A DNA stretch of 64,000 nt from Blastomyces gilchristii SLH14081 (taxonomy: Eukaryota > Ascomycota > Eurotiomycetes > Onygenales > Ajellomycetaceae), in contig NW_003101672.1 of the NCBI RefSeq assembly GCF_000003855.2, positions 519,483 through 583,482 of the forward strand, in the 5' to 3' direction. Position numbers and translations under genes: made by a program. This document shows, in pieces, positions 13,341 to 25,600 of this stretch; position 1 is the stretch's first letter; each line of letters opens with the position of its first letter. Under the pieces are notes generated by a model. It was not told the DNA's origin. It saw nothing but the letters and a program-made list of their open reading frames with translations, and did no database searches.

Positions 13341-14335
13341 TAGTTTGTAGCTTGGATTCATGCGACTTCGTTGCTAATCCGCACCGGGAGGCCGGCTGGA
13401 AATGGTCGTGGACAAGTATGATGTTGTTGATACTGCACGATTGGGAGAACGCCTGACGAAATGTATTGAAACTCTCGTTTCTAGTTTTTCTATCATGTAT
13501 TTTTCTAGATGGAAGAGAAACCAAGTTGAAGATGATTAAATTGTTTGATCACATGCGGATCGATCTATACTATGTCATAATCTGAATGGCTACAATACAA
13601 TATAACCGCATATATACTGTCGTTCGCGGACAATGACATTCCCACTCCCCCTGCCTTGTTCCGGGGAGACCGGTACATCTGTAGATCGCTTGGCATAAAG
13701 CTCACTAGCTCCCCGGGTTACACAACTACTACCAGTTGTCTTCACCAACCAGATCTAAATATAATAAAATGGACAATCCTTCCATTTATGGAACATCAAT
13801 CTCAAACTGAGATGCTATTATCGGAGATGAAACAACAGTAAGTAAGCCCGGGTCCCGCTCCTTTTCCCTTTCAGTTTATTTATTTTGTATATTTATATTT
13901 TTTGGTTGGTTGGAATAAAGATGACGAAGGAAGTAAGCGGTAAGTTCATGTGTTACTACGTAAACTTCTGCAAGTATTCAACAGGACGCAAAACTGATCC
14001 CACAAACTACGCCGCAAAGAAAGTGAAAAGTCATTATAGAACCAACACCTAGAGCACGCAAATGGGTAATAAAGAATCTTGTGGATTTCTTCTCCTTTTT
14101 CTTTGCTATATGCATTACCGAATCGATTAAAGTCGTAGCACACCATGCACGTAGTCGGTGCAGCTGCTGAGATAAAACTTTTTCTTTTCCCCGGTCCTGT
14201 GATAGGTGGAGTGGTTTGGTAACGCTGGTTCCGCCAACGTAGGCCCGAAGCCAGGGGGGAAAACACATTCCAACACCGCCACCAACTCCAATGCCCATCC
14301 CCATATCCACCATCGCCCACTGCTCATCGCCCCAT
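13341..14335. other. Intergenic DNA between convergent genes
   Basis: This is the shared 3' flank of the DUF4360 gene and RPL15. It is AT-rich with short ORFs only. The ORFs at 13946-14433 run into the antisense of RPL15 downstream sequence and have no family resemblance. Confidence 0.6.
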
Positions 14336-15333
14336 TTAACGGTATCTCCAGTAGCTCTGGGTATTGAGGCGTTTCCAGGTCTTCCGTCTGCCGGCGGTGG
14401 TCTTGGTGTAGCTGTGACCCCGTCCAAGGCCACGGGATTTCTTGCCAGCGGCGGTCAAGCCACGGTTTTCGCGGTGCTAGTAGGGGAAAGATGTTAGAAC
14501 TTTATCTTCTACCGACCGGCATGGTTCTTTTGAGTCCCGTGTAAAAATTATAGTAAAACGTACCTTGTGCACCGGTTTCACGATCCAGTTGATGCGAGGA
14601 TCGCGGCGGATGGCTTTGTGCTGGGGATCGACGAGGATGACCTCGAAGTACTTATAGGTGGAATCCTCGTTGATCCAGTAGGAGTTGAGGACACGCAAGT
14701 TGGCGCAGCGTCTGCCAACACGCTCTTCGGCAGTGCATCTCAGCGAACGCTGGTATTTGAGCTGGTTGACACCATGGTTGGTGGGCTTGCCTATTTGATT
14801 TTACAAGTTCTCGGGTTAGAAATGGTGCATTTTTCTTCAATTGGGCAACTTTCATTATTGGACTGCGGAATGAAAGATAAACCACCTACCGTAGGTGGCG
14901 CCCTTGGGGGCTTGCCGCTTGCGTCCTCCACGTCGGACACGGACACGGTAGATAACGTAGCCCTGCTTGGCCTTGTAGCCGAGACGGCGGGCCTTGTCGG
15001 GGCGTGAGGGGCGGGAAGCACGATGGATAACGTTGAGTTGACGAAGCTATATTGATGCACTCTCAGCAAAGTTCAACGAGTGTATAGCAAGACACAAAAA
15101 AATTTCTTTCATGTGCCACAGTTATGAATGATCTCTCGCCGGAGGATGGATTGGGTTTGGACGCATTCAGATCCAATTCCAATTGATGGTTTTGTTTCTT
15201 GTCTTTCCCGGCGAGGATTTCATCTTGGACATTCGAGGGGTCTCACCTCCCAGCATCGGACACGCAACAGGAAGCGGATCACATCGGACTGCTTCTTCTT
15301 CTGAAGCTCCTCCACGTATTTAAGAGCACCCAT
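14336..15333 (-). CDS. rpl15: 60S ribosomal protein L15 (eL15)
   Basis: eL15 is a core protein of the large ribosomal subunit and binds 25S rRNA. Four exons, complement(14336-14476, 14564-14790, 14890-15046, 15247-15333), give exactly 203 residues, the usual eL15 length. The product begins [18 protein letters not shown] and contains [20 protein letters not shown]. It also has the [20 protein letters not shown] block and the C-terminal [19 protein letters not shown]. Intron sizes are 87, 99 and 200 bp, and all are GT-AG with consistent phases. A good donor at 15435 and an acceptor ending immediately before the ATG suggest a further intron in the 5' UTR. Intron-rich structure near the 5' end is typical of fungal ribosomal protein genes. 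Intron 1 carries an 8-bp inverted repeat (15135-15142 and 15208-15215). Confidence 0.97.
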
Positions 15334-15435
15334 CTGTACGAGACAATTGTGAGCTTCTCGGACAATGAGGTAGGTTATTTCAATGACAGCAGGATTTCAG
15401 CATCTGAGCAAGTATGCGAATCAGAAATCACGTAC
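15334..15435 (-). other. Probable 5' UTR intron of RPL15
   Basis: On the minus strand an AAG/GTACGT donor lies at 15435 and a TACAG acceptor ends at 15334, abutting the start codon at 15333. The interval is 102 bp, of the usual size here. No ATG-initiated coding exon in frame is seen upstream, so this is best read as a leader intron. Confidence 0.6.
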
Positions 15436-15822
15436 CTTGTCGTCGTGGAATCGTTGCTGGTGGTTGTCGTGGTCGTTGTCGGGTTCGTCAACGCAGCAAT
15501 CGGTCGATACAATCTTCCCTTAGCCTTGCAAATGTGTGAGGCGCTAGCGGAATTAAGCGAGCCGAAGGGAGCAAGCGGTCTTGGCATTAAATCACGTGTA
15601 AATTTGGCGATTAGTCATCTGGTACGTCGGTCTTTGGCATCTCAGAAGATGAAATCTACAAGTGCAAAATGTCTCATTTACTCGCCAGAGATCAAGAAGC
15701 GAGAGGACTCTGATTCAATTATCAATCTATCCCATGCTCCCGTAACTTACTTCATGAACAAATAAGCTAACTAACAATAATAATCCCATCAAATATTAAT
15801 ACCTCAGCAAACCTTTACCCCC

Positions 15823-17209
15823 TTATTTTCTATCAACAGGCAGCGCCTTGGTAAGTGCCTTCATCCCCTTCACCATCTGGTGCGCCATCCTCCCCCACCC
15901 ATACGGTTCCTTTTTCTGCAAAGAAGCATCTTTCTCCTTCCCAATCTTCAACATGTCCTGAAGATGCTGCTCATCTTTCTCAAAGGTTTTCGCCTTGGCT
16001 CTCCTCTCACCTTTTTTCCCCCTGGGTGCGGGTTCCCCTTTAGCATCCCTCTTCCTGGCATCATCTTTGCGGGCCAAAAGTCTGTCGATCTCAGCTTGAG
16101 ACGCTTCCGCGCCAATGGCGATTACTCGACGAGTCTCTGCGCAATCCCGTTCCCACGTTTCTGCAGGGTCCGGGGGAACTTCGAGGTTGGAGATGTATGC
16201 CGTGAAATCGTCGCATTCCTGAACCAGTGATCTGGTGCACTGAAGCAGTTCTTGGCTTCTGTTATACAATGGATGTTTGTCAGATGATACATCTTCAAGG
16301 TCGAGTTTCTGAACGACCGCTGTGGACCCGGACGCTGATGCCGAGGACTTCGTCCCGGAGGGAGCTAGAGCGGTGCCAATTAGGGCAATTATGCTGGCGT
16401 GAAACTTTTCAGATTCAGATTCCCTTGAGCCGCAAATAACGGTTAGAACCCAGTTTTAGCAAGGGAATGGAAACTGAATTGCAAAGGAGGGCGAAGGAAA
16501 TCCTTCAAAACAGAACTAGAGAGAAGAAAGCGGGAAAATGGTATTTGAAACATAATTATGGGTTTCAAAAACAAACCTCTCCCTCATTACCGCCTCTACT
16601 AGCCCCACAAGCCTCATCTCCTCCTCACCAATGCACTTCTCGAACTCTTTAGCGTAATTGTCTCTCTTCTCAGTCCGCACCATTGCCGCCTGCAGGTCCC
16701 TCAAAGCTTTCCTATGACCTCAGTTAACATTGAGTCCAATCAAGAATAGGGAGCTACTTAACCCAGATATATAAAACCCCCTCTATATAGCGTATACAGA
16801 TATCTCACCTAGTCAGCTCCACTTCCTCGTCGTCCTCCTCCTCTTCATCCTCACCATCATTCTCAGTCGCACCTAGGTTCACATCCTCATTCACAAGTCC
16901 ATCGTCAGACTGGTCGTCATCACCCGCATATTCTGAATTTTCTTCACGTTCTCCCATGGATGAACGCGTATTTATCCTCTTCCCTCGAGCCCCAGCCCCA
17001 ACCCGCATCCGCTTGCTCTTCTCCTGACCTGCCGCCGCGCTCGCTGAAGCTGCTACTGCTGTTTTTAATGGTTAAATTGTACTTCCACGGCAATGACACA
17101 TTGTTGATGAAAGGGAGGCGAGCAGATGATGGTATAGGAGAATGAGGTCAATCAGGGGAACTAGAGGTGAGGTCGTTAGCTCACCAGCTCTCTTTCTACC
17201 ACGCGGCAT
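15823..17209 (-). CDS. Unassigned acidic, coiled-coil nuclear-type protein
   Basis: I do not recognise the family. Four exons, complement(15823-16423, 16577-16711, 16809-17058, 17185-17209), join with matching phases to 336 codons plus stop. The introns are 153, 97 and 126 bp. The N-terminus is basic (MPRGRKRA, then KSKRMRVGAGARGKR), as in a nuclear localisation signal. Residues 50-90 are strongly acidic (DGEDEEEEDDEEVE). A helical region beginning RKALRDLQAAMVRTEKRDNY looks like coiled coil. A second helical segment (HPLYNRSQELLQCTRSLVQE) precedes a highly charged Lys/Glu-rich tail ending KALPVDRK. This layout is compatible with a kinetochore, chromatin or ribosome-biogenesis subunit, but that is inference only. 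The frame continuity over four exons makes the gene itself fairly secure. Confidence 0.7.
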
Positions 17210-19811
17210 TTGCCCAACGCACGAGGTTGATACTGGGGCAATCCGGCGTCTTCGCACCCCTCTTGGATGCAATTACAAAACCTAATGGAGTTTAATGAAT
17301 TGATGTGTCACAGATTAAACGGTGGAGATGCAAGATGTTGGTGATCAGATAGAATAACCCAGGCAGGATGCACTGAACCACTACCCCCATATACATGTGT
17401 GGTTTAAGGGGCTGGGTCATGTGATACTCAGGCTTCCAGAAACATCAGAGCGTATATATAGATGGGAGACGGAGACCAGGAGAGGATCGAACAAGAAATA
17501 CTAATATATTGATCAATAAGCCTATACCTAATATTCCTGATACTACAGTTTCATTTCCACCAGTCTTAAAAATAAATCTTGATTTGTTTCCTTCGTCTTG
17601 GGCTTCTCTTTTCTGTCTGTGCTCTGTCTCTATACTTACTACTCAACCATGGATACGTGTACTCCCGCCATCAATCAATTCGAAAAAAAGTAAGAAGGCA
17701 TCAATATTCATATAACAAGGGGGAAAGAAATATATGAGCGATGTTTCTGAGCAATTTGAAAGGGAAAATATAAGTAAGAAAATATTAAATTCATATGAGC
17801 TTCTCAAGTTATATCGCAAAGCAAGAAGAGAAGTAGAGAGAAGAAAGGAAAAAGGAAATCGTAAGATGGAAAAATTTCTTCTGTATAACTAGTTAATGAA
17901 AGAAAGTTAGGTGACCGATCTGAAATATATAGTAAACGAAGAACCAGTCAAATTATATCCGAGCTCCCAACACGCACCGATTTCCCAAGTTCCGGAAAAC
18001 ATGATTGCAAAAAACAAAATACAAAATAAACTTAAGAAAACTTCTCTTGTCTCTTTCACTCCAGAATGCACCAGATAAAAACACAACAAAACAATAATAA
18101 ATGCAACAACCTATTTAACGCAACGAAGACATCAAGTAGACGAGGGAAAAAAGGAAATGAAACACAAAACTGAGAAGAGGAGAATATGGAATATAGCAGA
18201 ACGCGGGGGAAAATATTAGAATAAGCAAAAGTCTGGCAGAAAAACTTTATATCAACTTGGAAAAGGTAGAGAAGAGAGGAGGATAGGAAGAAAGGAGATT
18301 GTGCATAAGGTTTTTACAGGTACGGAAAAAAAAAAAAAAAAAACACAAATATAGTTGTTACATGAAGAAAGAGTAGGTAGGTGGGAAGTGTAGTGCGTGC
18401 CCGCTGTTTGATTTGTAGTGGGCACATCCCCGCGAAACAGAGGTTGGGAACTTGTTTGGAGGTGATAGGGGTAGTGGAGTTAGGCCGACCGGAATCATCA
18501 GTGGGGGCCAGAATGGCTCCGTCCTCCGGACCGTCATGTATCTCGAGTGAGACAGGGGGGACGTCGTGTGTAGAGGATATGGTAAAAAGAGGGGGGAAAA
18601 GGAATCAAACGTGGAGAAAGAGAAATGAATAGAAGACGATACAAACAAATTACATGAATAGATAAAAAGAAGAAAACACAGATCAAAAGTCCTCCCTGTC
18701 CAGCATAAACTAATTTCCCAAATTCCCAATTAGTACCAATATTCTCCAATATCCACTCTTATAATCTTTCGTTTCTCGCGCACCGATCCTCTTGTGTATT
18801 TTTCTCGATGTAGCCCATCCGATAAAAAGAAGGGGTGGGGGTGAAGGAAAATTTGAAATCTTTTTTAGTCTCTCAACGTTAATAAAGGGGGAAGTAAAAA
18901 AAGAGAGAAAGCGTGAAAAAAAAAAGTACTATAAGTAGAAAAGAGAAAGAATTGTAGATAGAAATGAAAGAAAATATAAACAAGACCAAAGCTGGGTAAC
19001 GAGTTGAGAAAAGTTCAGAGAACTAGGGGCAAAGGAGGAGGGTAGGTAATCTTCGGGTGGTTTGAAGTAGCGATTTTGGTATCCTGATAAACATCCTTCC
19101 TTCTTACCCGCTCGTCGTAAACTCTCGTGAAAATCTGTATATGGCCCTTCCTTATAACGCTAAGAAAGTGGGAACAAGAAACGGGACAAATTATAAACAA
19201 AAATGAAGCAAAAAAGAAAAAGGAAAGCAAAAAAACAAAATCACAATTTGAAAAAAAGAGAGAAAGCACTACAAAGACAATTGCCAAAGTCAAATCAAGC
19301 ATGACCAACTCGTTCATAAAACCAAAGAAGTGCGGTGGAACTCCCGGCGCAAAAGAAAATATGACGATTCTCGGAGCAACAATCATCACAAAATGGGATG
19401 AGGCATCATTCGTGAGTTCGGGGGGTAGTTAGTCTATTTAAGAAACAAACTTTCCTGAGAAATGTTTGTGTGGGGAGGGATGGGAGTGATTCGCTGCAAG
19501 CGGGAATAAAAAAAGGAAATCATCATCATCCTAGATATCTCGGTTTGGCGTATGAAAAATCTAGTACGGAGTTCAAAACGCAAAACGGATAACTCCGGCT
19601 TTAAAAATCAGAACAAGCCAGTCGGGAGCGGAAAAATGAGAATAAAAATCGATTTGGCGACTGAAACGATTGGGGGGTATTGGATTGGATTGGATTGTAG
19701 TTTAATGGAGAATGATACCGTGATCCGGATGAGACCTTTTCCAGAGAAAGCGAATGCAATATAAGATGCCATATAGAAACAAAGCGTCCGAGTATGCAAA
19801 AAAAACTATAT
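17210..19811. other. Purine-rich AT-rich spacer
   Basis: From about 17690 to 19560 the plus strand is dominated by A and G with many short A runs (for example 18326-18344). It is therefore pyrimidine-rich on the sense strand of PSP1, whose stop codon is at 19812. Only short low-complexity ORFs occur. Part of it may be the PSP1 3' UTR. The left part (17210-17500) is the promoter of the unassigned gene ending at 15823. Confidence 0.5.
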
Positions 19812-22643
19812 TCAAGAACCGAGTGAAAGACCTTGGAAGCGGTTTGCCCATTCGCCGTGGGTGGGATGTGCTTGGCGGCCTGCAGGGCCCAACCCAGCTG
19901 CGTTATGAAGGTCAGATAAATTCGGCTCCCCCGTCCCGTAGCTAGATGGCTGGAAAGAAGCAAATGGATCTGTCTGGGGCTGCACGCCCTGTGAAAATCC
20001 AGACATTCCCGGATCATGCTGTCTGCCGCTGGCAAATGCCTGGTAAGGGTCCATATACTGGCTTCGGAAGCTTCCTGTGATATCTCTGGCAGCTGCGTCT
20101 GAAAACCCTCCCGCGGAAGCCACTACTCCCTGACCAGCACTGGGGACAAAAGGCTTGAAGTCATGGGGTCGACGTCGATCTGGATGGCCTTCTTGAGTGA
20201 ACCCTAGACTACTAGGGGGCTGAAGTCCAGCTGTAGGCGTAACAAACGATGCTGGGTTAATAGCTGACATCCAGATTCTAGTCTTGTAGATCTTAAATAG
20301 ATCCGTGACAAGAGAGTTGAAATTGATGTAAGTGTCAGCGAAATAATAGAAGGTGAGCTTCTTCCAGTCCCTGTATAAACAATGTGGTCAGTTAACTGGG
20401 GCTTTCTTTTGGTATCAAGGCATCGTCCTCGAAGGAGTGTCTATAAAGTAAACATACATTTGGAATTCAGCGTCGAGGATTTCCATATTTAGCCGATGCT
20501 CGGCTACTTTCTGCTGGCAAACACGCTTAGCTTTAGCTTCGCTCCCTTCCTTGTCGCGGAGGGTCTGGATTTCGTGGCTTTGAGCAAGCCGCTTGATCAG
20601 CTTCGGCTTAATATCTCCGCCTTGAGACTCTTGCATTCCGTGCTGGGTCTGTGGTCCCATACCACCCACGGCACTGCCAGGGGCTCCATTCAAGTTGGAA
20701 GAGGTACTGTTTGGATTCACGGCATTCGGAAGACCAGACTGGCTCTGGCGGGAGAATATCATAAGCCACTTGTAATGCTCCTCTGCATAGTGTTCTTTCA
20801 GTTCGCGAGCTCTCGCCCAGGTGACGTTTGCATGAGCAACCGTGCCAAGGTCAGTGCCCCGATCTGCTTCAACAATTACAAGATCGCCAGTTTTAACCTG
20901 CAGTCCAGTATCCTCCTGGATATAGAAAACGTCAGCCCTGCCACACTTGAATGTGACAATGAAAAGCTGTTGGTTCTGGTGGGCGTGGCCCAAATTCGAG
21001 TGTTGACGACCAAATGCGTTGGGCATAACATATGCTTGGTGGAGCGACGTAGAGATCCCAGAGGCAGGGATATTATCGGAGACACGGACAGGCTTATCGT
21101 GTCCAGTGAAGTAGGAAGCTGCTTGTAATCGAGCTTGTAAACATTGTTGTTCTATTGCATGTCCTGAATAACGATCATTCGAAAGAAATTGAAAATACTC
21201 ACGGCTACTATCCGCAGGAGAAACACTAACTCCATTGGCAAAATTGGCAAAATTATCGTCTCGGTTACCCATCGAAGCAGCTGAGCCAATAGCGGGTGGG
21301 TGGGAATCAGCAGGGGAGCCAGTAGACCGGTGTCTCATGGGGATATCAGCGAAAGAATGGCGACGACTCTGAGGTCCTTCCGGTGCGCTACCAAAGCCAA
21401 GGGAAGTTTGCCAGTGGGCCTTTTTAACGTTCTCAAGAGTACGATTCTCCAAGGAACTAAAGGCCGGGAATTGCTTTTCAAGGTTAGTTGAATGTTCACT
21501 GAGCCTTCTCCAACCATTGCTCCTTGCATTGTTATAACCAGGAGCAATCCCTCCCAGTTCATCCAGATCTTCGACTGCCAAATCGCCCTCCTCTGGAACA
21601 CTTCCAGGGAGCCGGTGCGGGTTGTGGCTCTGAGCGATAGAGAACCCACTTGTTGCAGAGGTAGAAGACATCGCACGATCGCGGAAGCGAGAATTGTCAA
21701 GTTGTCCGGATGCAGCTTGACGCAAAAGGGCGTTTTCCAATGAAAGTTGCTCAATCCGACGCGCTTGGTTCATAGAAGACCAGTTATATCCACCGTCAGC
21801 GCCCTCGGCGTTGTCATCGCCTTCGTCTTCACGAACACGGCCAAGGGTAGCCGTGTCATGGCCTAGGTCTCCAAGCATACTTGGTCTAGAAGAGCGGCGC
21901 TGGATTGAAGATAATGGCGCAGCAGTCCCTCTGCGTGTTGCTGGGGCACCGGCGGCGCCGTTATTAGGGGACAAAGCCTCTTGCTGGTCCGTATCTAGCT
22001 GGCCAACAGAATATGACTGGGAGCGATATGTCTTCAGGGTAGGCTGAAGAGGGATCGAAAATGGAATGTTGGAGTCCCCAGATATTGTTCTTGCTAGTGG
22101 GCTAAGAATATCATCACCACTATTGGCAGTTGATGCAGATGGCATAATACTAGAAGTGGGTGACTGAAGAACTTCTGTCAATCTCGACGGAGGGTCTTTG
22201 CGGGCCTCTTGGTTCCAGATCGACGACCACGCGAAGGACCCAGTCCCAGCTGATCCCCAGTTAAGTGGGGCATTAAGCCCGGGACTAGTGGCACCTCCCC
22301 ATGTGGTTTGGTCGGCAGCGGAGGTTGTAGAGTTAGAAGGTGCCGATGAAAAAGAGGAGCTTGTTGGTAAAGAGGCTTTCCGAGCTAGCGGGTTCGGGTC
22401 GTTGAGCCATGATGTGCGCCGCGTGGGCTTAACTACGGGAGCAGCTGGGGTTTGGCCATGATGGTGCTCTTCATCCTCCGAAGAAGCCAAAGCCTCGGAA
22501 TCCGGAGTTGATCTTCGAACGCCAGGACGAGTTTTCTCAAGCAGGATTGAAGCGTTATTGCCAGGAGGTGGGTATGTGGGATGCGGGCTTTTTGCTGCAG
22601 GGGTCGTACTTTTGCTAGACGTGCTCCTGCTTGACGAAGCCAT
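19812..22643 (-). CDS. PSP1 C-terminal domain protein
   Basis: This belongs to the fungal family related to yeast Psp1, a Gln/Asn-rich protein first isolated as a suppressor of DNA polymerase alpha mutations; its biochemical role is poorly known. Two exons, complement(19812-20370, 20458-22643), with an 87-bp intron give 914 residues. The first 550 residues are Ser/Thr/Pro-rich and probably disordered. The conserved region starts around QQLFIVTFKCGRADVFYIQ (about residue 550) and continues through GDLVIVEADRGTDLGTV. It finishes after the splice with DWKKLTFYYFADTYINFNSL and IYKTRIWM. The tail beyond is again low complexity. An in-frame GTGAGT at about 21203 followed by several AG sites could be a small optional intron, but the frame stays open there. 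The ATG at 22643 opens a long uninterrupted frame. Confidence 0.9.
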
Positions 22644-25600
22644 GGTTGCGATGACTTCAGAGAATCAAGGCAGAAGTTCAGGCGGAGAATATGGGGAAGA
22701 ACGTTATTCTCTGGAGACCTCGACTGGCGGTTGAAGCAAACCTATGTTCTATACAGCTTTAATTAGAGCGTTAGCAAAGTGACAGCGGTATGGGAATTGT
22801 AAAAGATTATTTAGAGGGACGACTTGTGGCGTCAAGGAGACTTTTGAGTAATGGTGATGGAAGTTCATGAGCTGCGAACCCCCGCTGCCCGTGAATCCAG
22901 ATCGACAAAATTCACAAGGTGTATGCTGAGCTGGAAGCGAAAGCACAAAACACTTACAACTTGTCAACTAATAAGTAGCCTGTAGTCTCAGCTCTTTCGC
23001 TGCTGAGCAGACTCTGAAGTGATAATGCGTTGATCACGCAATCAAGAACCTTAGATGCGCAGAGGCAGGCACATCCGCCCAGCGTCGCCTGATTTATCGC
23101 GTAGTGTTGTTATCGCAGAGAACAAATGAGGTGAATGGCTGGTGGCCAGTAGATAGATCAAACACACAGGGAATGAGAGCTCTAAAATCGTGAGGAGAAG
23201 AGTCAGCCATCACATTCACATTAATAGGTCGTCCCCATAAAAGAATCACAAGGCTGCCATCGGTAGTTAAAAGAAAAGCCTCAAGGTTCAAGGTGAAATC
23301 CCCCGCTAGAGTCGACTGAGTTAGCAAGGTGAACGATTCGAGAGGAAATCCATACGATCGGACAATTGAATATCCAAGCAATTAAATAAGGATATTCTCA
23401 TTGTATGGCGCGCAGTGGGCCGGAGGGCGGGGAACAATAACCAACATCGTGCAAGTGGTGGCGAATCAAATTTCTCCCACCCGTGATTGGAGGTCACAGC
23501 CGGGCCTCTAAACGGGAATTGATAAACGTTTTCGAAAATGCCATAAAACACATCTCCACGCTAGGACCCTCTGTATAGGCGGGCGAATTTCCGAATGACG
23601 TAGTCCATAGAAATATGGGCTATGTTTTTTAAGCCTTTCTGATGGAGCAAACAGGCGGGGCAGCCAGCAACAAAGCGCGATTCCGGCGGATCCGTCGTGG
23701 GGCAAAAGGGGGCTTCATATATATCCGATAGCTAGAAAAGCGAAAGGAACAAGAGCTTACCGTTAAACAAAGTAGTCCTCAGCTATGCGACAGTCGAAAG
23801 AGAGCGGAAAAAGGAAAGGAGAGGTATCGCAGGAGGGGCTGGTTCTTGGATGCAGTCGCGTAACAATAATCTATATGAATCTATCAACGGTTAGCTCCTT
23901 TGCGTGATAATTTTAGACAAGCACCATTGACTAGAGGAGGAAAACAAGAGAAAGAAGCATAGTGCCGTCATACTCACTACTCTAGGGTATTTTTTTTTGA
24001 CTCTGGCTCCGTTTATTATTGTGGGCGACTGCACGGGAGGAGAAGAGAGTGAAAAAAAAAATTGAAAAAAAGTTAAGGGAAGGACAAGGAAAAAGAGACT
24101 AAAATAAAACGGCGAAGAGGTATGCAGCAATCAATCAATCAATCAATTCCCTCACCAAACAAATATGTCAAAACCAAGTTGAAGCGGCCAGGCTTCAGGG
24201 CGTCGGGAGGTAAATATGCTGGATTTGTGGCCAGACGAGGTTCGAGTGGCGATACTGGGAAGAGATTACGCCTAGGATGAGCGCAGAGAGAGATGGAAAA
24301 CCAACGTTCTTCCTACTGGTGACAGGGTTATATTTTGTATTTTAATTCGTCCGTTTTTTTTTTTATTCTTCTTTTTTTGGCGTCCTTGAACACAGCCAAT
24401 GTGAACTCTTTGGCGTAATCCTTTCGTTTGTAGTTCCTGAGTATGTCTGCGTCTATGCGCAGGTTGTGTTGTAGGCGGAGGTCGTGAGCGGTCGGATAAC
24501 AAGGAGGGAGGAGCAAAGCTTCCGCTTCCGCTTCTGGTGGGGAGATCAACGGATTGCGATGTGGGCTTGCGGGAAGTCCAGTGGGATGGATGTGTTGATA
24601 TGGAGGATGTACAGTAGGTCTATGGTATCAGGAGTATAATCTGCCGCCAACAAGCCATTAAACGGACATTAGGCGAGATGCATCCTCGAGATCGAATGCT
24701 AGCAGCGCTGGGGCGATATATCGGTCGCAAAACAATTGATGACGATGGAGGAGGGGAGTCGGGAGCATTTGGGGGGGGAGGAAGAAGTGCCCGGTGGCGG
24801 GACTCTGGGGCAAAGAGAGGGAGGGTTCAAGGCAAAGCGAACCTTGGGAAAGTTTTGGATAGAGTCCACCGTAAGTCCGTGACCAGTCAAGATGACAGTT
24901 GGTTTTGTTTGGTGGAAGTCTGGTAGAAATAAAAGCAAGCTATCCTTTATTTACCTCGTCTGTACGGATTGTAGTGTGCGGAGAAAGGAGAAAGCTGGCG
25001 ATGGGACTGGACGGAGACTGGATGGAGCCTGGAGGGTGGATGGGGGCGGGCTAAAAGGGCCTGGAAACCGGCGCAGAAAGTGGCTAAAGCAACGCCGTAG
25101 CAGTGATCTGGAAAGCAGTTTGTGTTTGATAGGAGAACTCAGAAAAGAAGGCCCTCGAAGGCTAAAACAAAAGAATATTAGGTTGAGTTGAGTTGCTGGA
25201 GAAGAGAGTTTGAGTTAGAGACGGTTTAGGCAGCTGTTCGCGTTTGAGCGAGCTGTCATGGCCAAACTAGCTACGGGATTCTACTTCTAGTGGGACATTG
25301 TTGTTGGGAGAATAACTACATATCGTCTAGATAAACGGTCCAACTGTTTCTGAAGGAATCGATATCGCCGGAAATACAGTCCACAGACCCTTTCAGAGGA
25401 GCTATTCTTGCTTAGTTCCTGTCAGGCTAGCAGGGAGTTGGGCCGCCAGAAGGGGCTCGCTCCCTGTTTTCTCCCGCTCTTCCGTCTATCATCAACACCC
25501 ATGCACACTTCACTTAACAGGCAAAGGAGAATATATATATATATATAACTATCCCAGTTTGACTAAGCACCTTACGTTAGAAGATTGCTCTTGAGAGACG

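Noticed and set aside
17500..19600. Purine-rich tract considered as a transposon or centromere-like repeat
   Set aside because: No repeated unit, terminal repeat or transposase fragment is visible; it is better explained as low-complexity spacer or 3' UTR.
20496..21128. 210-codon plus-strand ORF
   Set aside because: It lies opposite the conserved PSP1 domain and has no family-like sequence of its own.
21165..21203. Possible intron inside PSP1 with a perfect GTGAGT donor
   Set aside because: The nearest AG gives only 39 bp, too short for a fungal intron, and the frame stays open; longer in-frame versions are possible but not needed.
24272..24549. Overlapping minus-strand ORFs ending in Lys-rich sequence
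   Set aside because: The Lys run derives from a T-rich tract, no family is recognised, and the two overlapping frames are equally long.
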